Shown here piece by piece: positions 37,106 to 49,500 of a stretch of DNA of 64,000 bases. The notes under the pieces were generated by a model that saw only the letters and a list, made by a program, of their open reading frames with translations, searched no databases and was not told where the DNA came from. Each line of letters starts with the position of its first letter. Position 1 is the stretch's first letter. The stretch comes from Strigops habroptila (Eukaryota > Chordata > Aves > Psittaciformes > Psittacidae): positions 32,590,705 to 32,654,704 of the forward strand of contig NC_044279.2 in NCBI RefSeq assembly GCF_004027225.2. Direction: 5' to 3'. Position numbers and translations under genes: made by a program.

Positions 37106-38920
37106 ATGAAGATAGTCTTGGTTTTGGCCTCTAGATAGGTATCTCTGCTGTTCCCAAATCTGACAGATGAGGGGTGGACCAGTTCAAGTTTTGGACAGGT
37201 AAACTATTACACCATTTAGATCCTGAAGGGTACACTGCATGTAAGCTGAGCAGCATTATTATTTTGGAAGTTTCCATTTACATTTCAAACACTGGTGTTA
37301 TGTTTGTATCCGTTATTTAAGGTTAGTTTACCTCATTTAATTTCACATTTTCTTAGAGCTAAAATAATAGCTAAATAAATGCCTTATTTGTACTTTCAGT
37401 ATCAACCAAACTACAACCTGTTATAGTTTATTACTGTGTACATACATAACTCAGACTTTGTAGTTTTCAACAAGTTAAAGTCATTAGTTCCATCTGCCTT
37501 GGTATGTATAAAATGACATGTACATTGAGATACCTATCACTCTGTCTTCTGACATGTAGAATTATAATGGTAAATGTTTGCAATTTTGAACAGTACTGCA
37601 GGTTTCTGCCTTAGCACTTCAGCAGTGCTGGTGTAAATGTTTCCTAGCACCTCTTTTCATACATGTTGTGCTGTCTTCAAACTGCTCGGTCCTTTGCAGG
37701 GAGGTTAGTGAAGTTTCTGGGGTTTGAGCTGGGAATGCTGGGTATCCTGGCATTGAAGTAGCATGCCAGTTACAAAAACTTCTGCGTTTGTCATGTATTT
37801 GTAGATCAGTGTTTACAGCTCTCTTTTTAGGTATTTCAGCTTGCACATATGGTTGAATAAATAGTTTTGGAAGGATACTATCCAACAAATGCTTTCCTTA
37901 AAATAAAAAATGATCAGTTGTGTGAAGAAATGTATGACAGAAGCTTGCCCTGTAGCCTTGTGTATTCTTTGCAACCATTCAAGCTTTTGCAGCATGTGAC
38001 TACCTTTAGTAATTTTTCTCTTTTTAATCAAATACAGTTTAAAAAAGAGATTTCACCCTGCATATGAACTGTATATCCAAATGTGCAGTCTTAAAGCATG
38101 TTGTGTTTGACAGGGAATGGGCTGCCTGCTGACTTAGACAAGACATTGATTTAGGAGTAAGTCACAGTCTTTTTGATTTACTTTTCTTTTTTGAAACATC
38201 TTAGAATATGATTGAAAGGCATTACAGATGAATTCATTATTAATTATGGTGGTTCAGTAATAGACTATACACGATGAAAGAGTACTCACTACCTTAATCT
38301 TTAAATGTCTATAGTAATCGTTGTTTATTTCTCTTACTAATCCCCACTGCAACTCCTGTGTCCCTTGGGCTCAAGAGACAAGGTGTTACCGGATCTACTG
38401 TAGCAGAGTGCTCCAGGGCTCTGCAACCTGTGTTTTGTCATGGCTTTCAGTGTTTGTTAGTGTGTTTATAGGGGAAGATAGTTACATTGCTTCACTAAAA
38501 ATGTATGACAATATAGAGTGGATCAGTTATACTGTAGTTATTTCCAGAAAATGCAAAACTAACTAGGCATTTTCAGGTATCTGTCAATAACTGACAGCAT
38601 TGGAGCAAATATCTGGGAACAAATCGGGATCAGAGCTTCCATTATTTGACTAGACATTTATTTCAAGAGAATTAGAAGAGGAAAAACAAATTTACTGCAG
38701 TAATGGGCAGAAATTACTATCGTGTATGTTTTTTATAACTCACTGTAGAAAATAAACATTTTCTTTTATCTCTGGTGCCTTTTGGTATTTTCATTAAAGT
38801 ACTTATTTGTAATTTTTATGTGCTTGCTTTTGCCTGGAAAATGTGCTCAAACATCAAAATGCTCAGTCATTTTCAGTGAATAGTGAAGAATGTTACACTG
38901 CTGTTGCTGTTGGCAATCAA

Positions 38921-38938
38921 TTTTTTTTTTTTTTTTTT
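38921..38938 (+). repeat. Poly-T run (T18)
   Basis: Simple homopolymer; no adjacent retroposon body is recognised. Confidence 0.85.
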
Positions 38939-40124
38939 GACATAAAGTTGAAGGTCTTGGGCTCATGTTCTTGGTTCCATACTTTCCTCGTGAACGAGAG
39001 TCAAAGCCAGTTAAAATAAGTTCTACTAAATTTCATAGGAGTTGGATCAGTCTTCCTGAAAAAATAAAGATTTAAAATCTGATATGCTGGCAAGACTCTC
39101 ACCTTTGGCTCAGACTGTATAATACAGTTAGGGTGTTTCTATATTTGCATGTAACTAGCTCTCTGGCAATATGATTTGTCTTTCTGAGCAGATACTTAAA
39201 TATTGCATGGTTTATCTGATGGTTGGTACATGCCATTTTTTTTGAAATTATATGTTTATAGTAGTGAGCTGCTTGGTTGTGAAGGTAATAATACAAGACC
39301 TTCCTCTGCATTTGCACATCGTGTCCTTCACCCTTGCACTTCTCCCCTATTATTTCAAGCAGGCAGCAACTGCAGGGGATTGGAGAGGGCCACATGGCTC
39401 CTGTCAGGTCTAGGAAGCAGACAGGTAGTGGACAATCGGGGTCTTCCTTTTCATCCTGAGGTAGATGCAGAAGTGACTGAGAGACTTCCCTTTGCGCTAT
39501 TCGTACGCATATACCTGCACTGCTGCTCAGTAGCAGTCTTTTAATGTAGCATCTGCTGATTATGACTGTGAAAATACAGTGATGTTCCTAAGAGGACATA
39601 ATGGTTGAGATGTACCTTCCAGTAATGATGATTTTATCACTATTTGTAGAGTTTTTCTGAACGAGATCTGGTTCCCATTGTACAGAGTATTGTAAAGACA
39701 CACAATAAATTTCTTCCAAAGGGCTTGAATTAAATATGCAAAGACAATGAGACTCGAACCAAGCTGCTCTACGTGGAATCATCCTGTACGTTGTTACTGG
39801 GGTATCTGTACAGCTCTCTATTCCAAATGCATGGATACTTGAGATGAGCTTTCTAGTGCACACGATTGATTTAATGTATTAAACTGTTTTCTTTTCAAGT
39901 TATATAAGTTTGTGGTAAGCATAGCCCTCAGTTGAATGAGGCATGAGTATTCAGGTTGTCAATATGTATTCAAATGTCAATAGTTCTTATTACTACAATA
40001 TTAAAAATAGTCTAATATAAGGGGTTTATATGCTCTCATTTACTTACCTCATTAGTTGCACTTTGTATTTCTGTCAGGAAAATAGTGTGCAAATTATATG
40101 TGGTGAAGTTTGGTTTATAGATAC

Positions 40125-40166
40125 ATATATATATATATAATATTTTTATATATATATATATATATA
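40125..40166. repeat. (AT)n microsatellite, self-complementary
   Basis: Two AT runs separated by a short AATATTTTTAT segment. The whole block can fold back on itself as a hairpin or cruciform. Confidence 0.85.
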
Positions 40167-41710
40167 AAAACCCCTAAAATCCTAAGTATATACTTTCTCA
40201 ACCAGATTTTTCCTGAGGATACATTCTTGAAAGTGGTCTTTTGCTTCTGGAAAGACCATAATTGAGAACTCAATATTTGAAGGATCCAGAGAGCAAAAAA
40301 GAGTGTGAATACCATTTTAAAATATTATAGTAACGGATTTCCTTGATCTGCTCTTCTCCCTCCTCTCCAGAAAAACCACAAACAAACAAACCTTCTGGAA
40401 TGAGGAGGACCAGGAACAGTTTCAGTTGCAAAGCAGGAAGTGATTATTGTTTTACTAAGTCATAAACTGGAAGAATGGCTGAAAATGAAAGTATAATTTT
40501 TAGTTCTAACTAGGCACTCCCGCAAGTGACAACTTATCTTATTCTTCATATGAACTTCAGTTTGTTTTGTTTTCCTCCTTGGTAATTCCATTGATTTCTA
40601 GAGCATAACTGAGCAGTTACGCTATTGTGCACTTCTTAACACCAGCCTACTTAATGGCTGTTCGTGCACCTGTTGGTGTGCAAACAAAGGAACAACATAC
40701 CCTGGAGTTCTGCAAACTGCCATCCTTAACTTTCAATCAAAATACAACAAAAAGGAAGAAGAAAATACAGACTGTGAAACATTCAGTGTACTAATAAATA
40801 GGTCACTTACAATTTATATGACATACTTTAGATGACCAGATGGTTACAGAGTTTTATCTGCATAATTTGTATTTGGTATGTACATCTGAGGGCATGAAAT
40901 AGCTGTGAGCTGTGAGCACACAATGTTCCTTTTGGGACCCAAAGTAGAATACCCTTATAACAGAGAGCCAAATAGTGGGGGGAACTCAGAATTTATTGCT
41001 TTCATGAACACCTGTGCACTGGTTTTTGTTTTGCTTTTAATTTGTCTGTATCTGAAAGTGATGTAAGCAGCATCTGGTTATTCTTATTTAGTATGCCTAT
41101 GCTGCCAAAAAATCAACAGATTCCTACTGTACTGCATTTCAGAACTAATGAAGACATAATTATATCCCTGAGCAGGAAGAAGGAATTATGCTTTGTTGGG
41201 GACTAGACTAGAATAGAAAGAAAGTAAAAGAGCAAAATGGTATTTTGAACCAAGTAAGAAAAGTGATCGCTTCTGTCAAAGACCTGGTATTTTTATCGGT
41301 TGCCAGTTGACTGAGAAAGTAATGCAGTAGTAGAACTTGCATTTCATTTGAAAATATAAACGGGTTAGGTAGAAGAGGAGGCTTTTTCCTCTTCAGTTTT
41401 ACACATCTGTTCTGCCTTTTCTTTTTCTGCTTGAAACTGATCTGCTGATTTGTAGATTTTCATGAAGATTATTAAAAATGAGCTGATAATTAGAAGTAGG
41501 ATAGTTCCTTCTTTGACCTTTTTGGTTTGGTTTACATATATTTTTAAAAAGGTCTGAAAAGTATTTCAAGTCCAGTGTGCTTGAAAAGTCATAACATTTC
41601 CTGAAAAATAATGTAATAATTTTTGTAAGGGGCACATGTTTTTCAAATAAGTAGTGTCAGGAATGCATGCGACTACTTACTTTTATTTCAGTATTGATGC
41701 TTGAGTCAGC

Positions 41711-41859
41711 GAGGAAGGCTGAGGAATCTGTCATTGGAGATTGTCAAAACTTGGCTGTACAGGGACTGGAGCAACCTTGCTGAAGTTAACCCTGCTTTGA
41801 GCAGAGAGTGGATGAGGTCATCTTCAGGGATTTCTTTCAAACCCTATTATTCTGTGATT
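41711..41859 (+). mobile_element. CR1 LINE 3' end
   Basis: A clear CR1 tail: CATTGGAGATTGTCAAAACT, then CTGCTTTGAGCAGAGAGTGG, then ATGAGGTCATCTTCAGGG, ending in ATTCTGTGATT at 41849-41859, one terminal octamer and part of the next. It is in sense orientation to ARID2. The 101-codon frame starting at 41701 is produced by this element. Confidence 0.88.
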
Positions 41860-44800
41860 AGAAGATCAAACCTGGCTTTATGTAAAAATATTTACCAGGT
41901 TCGTGTCATCTTTCTGGTAGTGAGCAATCCTGTGTGTGCCACCAGTGGATCTCGTGTTTTCTTGCTCTTGTGTATTCCTTCTTTTTTTGACAGTATTGTA
42001 AATTGATCATGAGGACATTCTGGAGGTAATTGCTGATAAATGTTTCATAGTGTGCCAGCTACTACGATCCAGATAACAGTTTAGCTGCCCGCTAAAGATA
42101 CAGTTCCTTTCTGACTTGAAAAGCGTGGTTGTCTTCCTCTCCTAAGGGATTCCTGTAACTTCCTTTGCATTTTCACTGGTCATGGGCTACTCAGATTGGG
42201 TTGCTGATTGAACTGAAAGATCTATAGGTAAAAAAGTAGTTTTCAGTCTGGTTAGTCTATGTAGAGGTGGAAGATGGTAGTGAGATGGCTTGGTTAGGGT
42301 CAGTGTTTTCTTAATAATAAGCTGATCATACAGCTGTATCTTCAGAATGGAAACAGACACTGAGAGAAGGTGTCATGCAGCATGTGTCTATCATTTTTAA
42401 AATAATATTGAATTGAATAAGGTAGTTTGAATGAGGTGGAAAGAGTACATAGTGGCTTCAGCATATGGTATCTCTATGGCTGTTGAAATTTCCTCAGTGA
42501 CTGTTCTTCTGGATCCCCTATGACCATAATAAGTAAAATAATTTTGCACGAATTTTCATTTGTTTGTCAAGACGTGTCTTCACAATGTAACTTATAGAAG
42601 AATCATAAAGTTTGCTCACCCTGTAGTATGTATGTGATGATGGTGATTAAAATTAATTACAAAGTTACTTTCCCCTCCCCCCCCTCTTACTTTTGCATGC
42701 TAAATGCAAAATTGATCAGAGAATAAGTCTTAAGAGGAATTGTGAGCTTTAAATTTTGAGGGTGTTTTGGTTTGGGGTTTTTTCCTAAACTCAATCTAAT
42801 TTAATCATTTTAGGATAAATTACAAGATCAGAGGGCAGTTCTTACTGGCCGTCCTACAGCCAATTGCCTCGTAACAGTATTCATGTATTTCACACAAGCT
42901 TGTTCCTCTCTTTTGAGGAAGAAATCCTTAAAATGATTGTGTAAGTGAGCCAATAGAAATAAAATGTGATACAGGTGGAAAATAAACACGTGTCCTGTTT
43001 CTCAGATACCTAAATTTATCCTGTTGGAGAACTGGGAATTGGCTCTTTAATTGAATCAAAGACTATGTTGGATCTTGGTTGTGCTAATCCATGAGATAAT
43101 ATCTCCTAAAATTACAAACAAAATATTTGGCAAGATAGTAAGTTTTCTAGAAATGTTTGTGGCTATCTGTAGTGAGTTTGGGTTTAGGGGCAGGGGAGGT
43201 GGGGTGTGTGTGTCAAGATAAACTCTGAAAAAAAGAAAGTATGAAGGCATATAAATTAAACTTACAACAACAAACCCCAAACTCTAAAACTATTACAGAA
43301 TGGTTTGGGGTTAATTTTTTTTCCCCACCCCCTAAAATTGTTCTAACTTATTTATGCAATGTAAACGCAATCTCAATTGCCTGATGTTACAGCTGGTAAA
43401 AGTAAGCTAACAGGAGGAATATTTAATGTGATTAGTAGATGTTGGGGGACATAGCCTATTTAGGTTAAACTGAAAGTTTAGGTGTCTAAATTCATCAACT
43501 AGGTAGGATAGTACTGTCTCAGTTTTGGAAAGTTCAAGTAGCTCTTTGCCATTCTCAAGAAATATTGCATACGCAAAATTACTATTTTCCACATTGCACT
43601 ACATGCTGTTTTGGTGTGTTTGGACTATACACTCATGGTAGGAATGTTCTTTTAGTCTGTAAAATGTTGGACATGCTTGTGGGCTGCGCAAGTTGTTATT
43701 TTAAATTTAAACTGAGTTTGAGTTGCTCTATTTATAGGAAGATGTGAATTAGCAATATGAGGTGACCTGTTCTAGGCTAATGATATTTCCACAATAGTGG
43801 TAAATAAGTCTGGTAAAATGTGTGAGGCAGAAGGAGCAGGAAAGAGCAGTCAGGGAGTCACCAGATTGTCTGGAGCAGAACCTGTGCCCACCCAGCTCAC
43901 AAGAGGGTTGACAACTCTGCCTGGCAGGCACGCAGCCAGAAGAAGTGCTGAAGAAATCTAGGTGGGGGATTTAAGGGTAACCTGTAACAAGGGAAAATGC
44001 AGGGTGAGACTTGCTTTGCTAAGAGAGTACGTGGATTTAAAAAGCACTGAAATACTACCCCCTGCTGTTCCTGATGCAGCACTGGAATACCTACTGATTC
44101 AAAACCCCACATTTTATACATGAACTCTTTTAATGCCTTGTTTTCTTTTAACGTAAAGCCTTTAAAGCCCTGCAGTATAAAGTCCCTCAAAGTAGATGGC
44201 CTTGACTGTGAGTCAGTAGCACAAGTTCTGTTTAGGTTTGCACTGAAAGCAGGACTTGGGCATTTGTTTTGAGTGGTGGATGCAGCCTGTCCTCTGCAGA
44301 ACATAGAGCTTTTGGAGTATAAAATGGAACTGCTGAGATTTTTGTAAACTAGCTCATTAGTAGTTTGAATTGAAATGGATGAAGAATTGGATTGAGAAAT
44401 GTAACCACCTGTTTCAATATCTTTCTAACCTGAATTAACTTAGTAATGGATGAGAGAAATTATTCAAACTTCAGATGCAGCCAAAACATATATAAATCTT
44501 TTATATAGTACCTTGAAGAATTTAGCATGTAATTTTCCTGAGCTGCTTGCTACTGTACATATTAGTAAAAAATCCATAGCAAAGATTAGATGAATAACTA
44601 TGGTTGTGTTAAATGTGACATCAGAAGTAATTTCACCTGTTGCTTCTGCAGTTCGCTTGTGTGTAATTCCAGTGGTTGTAGTAAGTCAGACCTTCATAGA
44701 TTAAGTCATGTTTTCTGTTCTAGAGATTTGGTAGTTGTATGCTGTCTCAGCAGGTGAAATAGCATGTCCGTTGTGATTCTTCTGAACACTGGTACTTGTA

Positions 44801-46082
44801 GGGCTGTTATCCAGTAAATGCAGATAGGCGGATTTAGGAAGTAGAAATATTCCTTTCTTCAGGATTCCTTTCCTGCTACAGGGAGAAAAGAAAGTATCTT
44901 TTTGAAGGACAGATTGGGCTACAAATGCTAAAAAACATGAAGCAGAATGTTTGTCTCTCAATACATGTAATAGAGCTCAGTAGGGCAGAGTTAAGATTGT
45001 TTTAATATTTAATCTCTCGGTTTCTGTGTCTTAAAAATGTACAGATTTCTTTTGAGACAGGTTCTGAGATTGAGAATATCTGCAACATTCCTAAAACAAA
45101 CAAAACCTTTAGTTTTATTCATTTATATCTAAGTTTAGTTATATTAGAACAGAACTTGGCTGCTTTGGATACGATATGTGAAACAGGTTTTCAGATTCAG
45201 AATGCTTTCTGAAGCATAAATGAAACTTTACAAGAACTGTTTAGATGACTTTTTCTGTTTTGTAGATAGGGATAGTAGATAGATAGCATAGCTGATTCTT
45301 TGTATCCATTACTTTTGTAAACAAACTGTGTAATGTTAATATACTACTTGAAGTAAAAGAGACATTAAGTGGTTTTCTAAAGCATTTGAAGGAATCCATA
45401 TGTGAATTGGGCTGATTTTATTCTTACTGATTCTTTTCATCATCTCAATTTATTAGTGTGGCTTTTACTACAGGGGGACTACTGCTGTAAGTGTGGAGCC
45501 ACAGGGATCAGGAGAAGTGAAATTCATGCTAACTTTGGACACTTAAAATCTGAACTTTAAGAGTTGTCTTACTATTTCATAAGATCTTTTATGATGTTTC
45601 CTTCAATCGTATGCAATCCTGTGTAATAATTTTATCAAAATAGTCTAGTCTCACAGTGGGTTTGGTCTTTTTACAGAAAACAGGAGAAAGATAAGAGTAT
45701 GCCTCCTGTACATGGAAAGTGCAACATGCTAATTTTGTATAACCATCTTTAGCCTGTCTTGCTTGACAGTAAAGTAACATGAAAGATTTATATTGATACC
45801 AGTGCAACTTGATACCAGTGTTTTTTTCATTGTATATCTTTTTGCATAACAAGTAGTTCATAATCTTTAGAAAGGTGTTGTTTGGTTTGGTAGGGGTTTA
45901 TATAAGTTTGGGGGTGGGTTTTTGTGGGTTTTTCTCCTCTCCCCCCCTCTTTTTTTTTTTTTTCCCCCAGTGCAAATATTGTTAGGGTGTTTTCTTTATA
46001 TTTTTGAGCGGTGGAAGTATTTTTCCTTCCTTTACCATATCCCCTCTATTCTCCTGCACACATTTACTGTTAAGTGATCAGA
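41860..46082. other. Intron 3, no gene recognised
   Basis: Intronic DNA with a short poly-C near 42675 and a G-rich patch near 43180-43210. A less AT-rich unique patch at 43.75-44.30 kb holds the longest minus-strand frame of the intron outside simple repeats. A G/T-then-C/T tract at 45.88-45.97 kb ends in a splice-acceptor-like CAG. No gene is supported. Confidence 0.45.
45882..45970 (+). repeat. G/T-rich run passing into a long C/T tract ending in CAG
   Basis: A G/T-rich stretch (45886-45930) is followed by about 35 nt of nearly pure pyrimidine ending CCCCCAG at 45964-45970. It looks exactly like a strong 3' splice site, but no recognisable exon follows. Confidence 0.75.
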
Positions 46083-46511
46083 AGGCTTGAAAGTGTAATT
46101 TGAGGAAAGACTGGAAGAAAAATGTTTTGTTTGGTCTACAGAAAAGAAGACAAAAAAAGAGATGTGATAGAGTTCTCTAGTATGTGAAAGGGCCTGCTAT
46201 AACACTTAAATGTTTTTGTGTCTGTTGGAGGTGAGACAAGGAGCAGCGAAGACATTGCTCCAAGCAATGTCTCTTGATTGGAGCAAGAGAGATTTATATT
46301 AAATGTTGTTAAAAGTTTTCTAACATGAGGAGTGGGTAATCACTTCACTGTAGAGAATTGGTGGAATCTCCATCAATGGCATTTTTGAAACAGATCAGAC
46401 TAACATTTGCCATGAGGGGAGGGATCCCTTCAGATCGGTACCTGCAAGCAAGCTTGCCATCATAGACTGGATAATTTTTTTAAAGTTACTTCTAGCCCTA
46501 TTTTCTATGTT
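46083..46511 (+). mobile_element. CR1 LINE fragment, about 430 bp, diverged
   Basis: Segments appear in CR1 order: TTGAGGAAAGACTGGAAGAA, GGAGCAAGAGAGATTTATAT, TTGGTGGAATCTCCATCAAT, and at the end CTTCTAGCCCTATTTTCTATG, close to the CR1 terminus. It is in sense orientation. Left border is approximate; the sequence is too mutated to code. Confidence 0.8.
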
Positions 46512-49500
46512 GCCTATTTTTTGGCTCACATCCCAGCTTTTCTAAAACTCTTTGGGTATCAATGATTAGATGAAGTGATGTACATTCATTGGGAGCCAGC
46601 TACTTTAAGGAGATATTAAAAGCCTTTTTTCCCCTCTCTGGAATGGTTTCGTATTTCACAGAAAATCATTATCAGATACTTCAGTCTCTATAGTATGTAT
46701 GTTGGTATTTATTTTTTTTTAAATAGTTTTTGTCAGAATGTTTCATGAGTTCTTAATTAAGATAACAATACAAGTAATAAAAAATACTCTTGTATGATAG
46801 TATTGTACTTCAGTCAGATAGTGCTTTCTTTACAATGAAAAGTATGACAGTATTAACTTACTCATAATACATATATTCTACAATTGATTGTTTAGTCCGT
46901 AGTTGTTATATCCTCAGCATATGAAAATGAAGATGATTATACTGAGCTCAGATCAGTATAAGTGATCAGGTCAGTAATGAGAGAACTGCTGGGTTGCATT
47001 AACATAATTGTAATGTGATTATTGAATTTTTAGTATGAAATTTGAAGTGGATGGCTAGCTGCATGGCAGACATTTTGCTGGTGCAAAGGAGGGCGACTTC
47101 TTACCGGTTTTCCTTTGTGTTTGAATACCATGTGGTTCTTTGCACTTGAAACTTGCCAAAGTAGATGTTCCAGCTTTTAGAGTAGCCATTTCAATGAAGT
47201 TCTGAGAGTAAATATGGTTTGTATCTGTGTTTACATACAGTGGTATTAATCACTTTTAATTCTGTTGTGCCACTGTTAATGCAACTCCTGCATGGTGCTA
47301 AGTTTCCTATGCCTTGTTTGGCACATCAGCAGCATTTTTAAGTGATTGCACAAGTAAGACCAGTGCTACCTGAATTAAATGGGAGTTTTTGCTGTTACTG
47401 TCAGAGATAATGATCCATGACTGCAGTGGTAAATCTGAAAGGTGCAAGGATAGGCAAGGCTAAGAAGAGATTCTTGTAATTAGTAGGCAGGAAGTTGGAA
47501 CTGCAAATTTGATCTAAGGTAGCAGGAATACTATTTGGGAAATGAGGAATTGCTTCTGTTTTTTTTTTAAATTGGTGTCACCTTCAGAACAAATTTATAA
47601 ATGCTTGTAACTTCAATTCCTCAGTAAATCTTTTTAATTTTGCAGAACAAGGTTATAAGACAAACGACAAGTGTACCACTGCTCTGTGAGTGTACTGGTT
47701 TGTGTATAAGAATATGGCTGTTAAAACTGAAACAGTGTATTGCACATGATGAGCTTAGTCTACTTTTGCCATTATTGCCTGCTGGCTGTACAGAATATGG
47801 GTGTGGTATATTATATTGAAGTACTGGTATCTTAGAAAAGAGACATTCTTGTAACTGAGGGCAACCTGAAGTTAAATGAATTCTAGCCTGCTGCTCTATG
47901 AATGTTCTCTTTTGGCTCTCTCTTCTGCCAATCTGTGTCATGGTAGCTCATGTACGTTTGCACTCCAGGTTCAAAATCGGTCATTCTGCTTGTCCACTCC
48001 ATCAGTCATAAATGCATTTCTTTTGTTTACACAAATTACAGTATCAGTAAAGTACTAGTCCAGGCGGATAGTGCAGTCATTTGCTTGTTTTCATATGTAA
48101 CGTCAGGACATGTATATCTATTAATTCCTAAGTATTTTAGTAGAATTTTATTAGTTTCACAAAGAATGTTTTTCTTGTCATTTTACTGCATGTCTGTCTT
48201 CTCCAAGAGCTTTGGAACCTGTTGACCAAGCTCAGCCATGTTTGGTAGAAAGAGATAAGCCTCAAATTCCAATAACCGATTTGATAATTAGCAGATACAG
48301 GAAGGAAAGATAGCCTAGACTTGTTGGCCACGAGGGAAAGTTAGGGACAGCTTGGACAGTATGCATTCCAGGTGAAATGGCTTTCACTAGCCCACGCATA
48401 CTAGCTTGCTCCCGGGTGTGAACCAGTTGTAGCACATGCCACCCCTAGTTAGAGAGGTGGGTATGTGGGAAGCGGGAGTACTCTGCAGGTCTGTTGTGGG
48501 CACAGAAGGGAGAAAGTGTGAAATGGAGGGAGATGAGGACAACTCGTATATATGTTGAATGTTGTGATAAGGATTTTTGCTTAGGCCAAAGAGGGAAGTA
48601 AACATGTTAAGGGGAATATGAAGAATATAAAGTGCGAATCTATGATTCATTATTTCCATCCTCGTGGAATGATTTTAAGAGAGTTTGTTTTCTGTGTGTC
48701 TTCCCTTAGTATGCTACTTGGTTTTTTGTTTTGTTTTTGTTTGTTTGGTTGGGGTGTTTGCTGTTTACTATCCTGCTAAGGTTAAAGAACAAACAGAATT
48801 ACAGAAAATAATCCCTCCTACTCTTGGTGTCACAGCAAAAAGATACAGAAATGTATATAGTTATATATAACTATTTCTAAATACTTGGCTTAGTGTTTTG
48901 AAATGCCATGAGTAATTGGCACGTGAAGCTGAAGAACTGAAGTAACACATGCATACGGGCTTTTCATTTTGTGTAGCAAATATTTTCTTACTACAAACCC
49001 TGGATTTTAAACAGAAACTTACAAACCACTGCTTTAGCAAGTAGATATTACAGTAAGTTAACAAATTTTCCACCAGGGTGCAGTCTTTTCTAAGGATTTC
49101 TAACACCTTCAGCTAAGCATCTGCATTTTGCATGTAAATATTACTGCAGTTATTACAGGCAGACAATTAACTTTATTTTTCAATATGCACTTGGCTGTTT
49201 CATTTGCGTTATCTCATCGTGTTTAGCACCTGAGACAAAATGAGATGGGATCCGGTTAATGATAATGTAGAATCATCAGATTCCAACTAGGAAAAAATCT
49301 AGGTCTGTCTTTCTTTTTTATTCTCCAGAATGAAACCTCTTCCCCCACCGTTTCTCATTCATTAAATAAATGCACTGTTGCCGTGCGTCAGTAGCTAGAC
49401 TCAGGCAACGGTACTGTAGGAGTGAACTTTTTCCATTCAAGTTAATAGGGTGTTAACATCAAAGCTTAATTGTGAGTATTTAAATTCTTTACACTTGTGA

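Larger units (their letters stand above)
37106..41710. other. Intron 3, no gene recognised
   Basis: Intronic sequence with a T18 run at 38921-38938 and an AT repeat at 40125-40166. A tRNA B-box-like string occurs on the minus strand near 39750, without other tRNA parts. No coding exon is seen. Confidence 0.45.

Noticed and set aside
39735..39800. Minus-strand string like a tRNA T-arm (GGTTCGAGTCTC)
   Set aside because: No A box, no acceptor pairing and no cloverleaf around it.
41701..42006. 101-codon + frame
   Set aside because: Begins in and is mostly made by a CR1 3' fragment.
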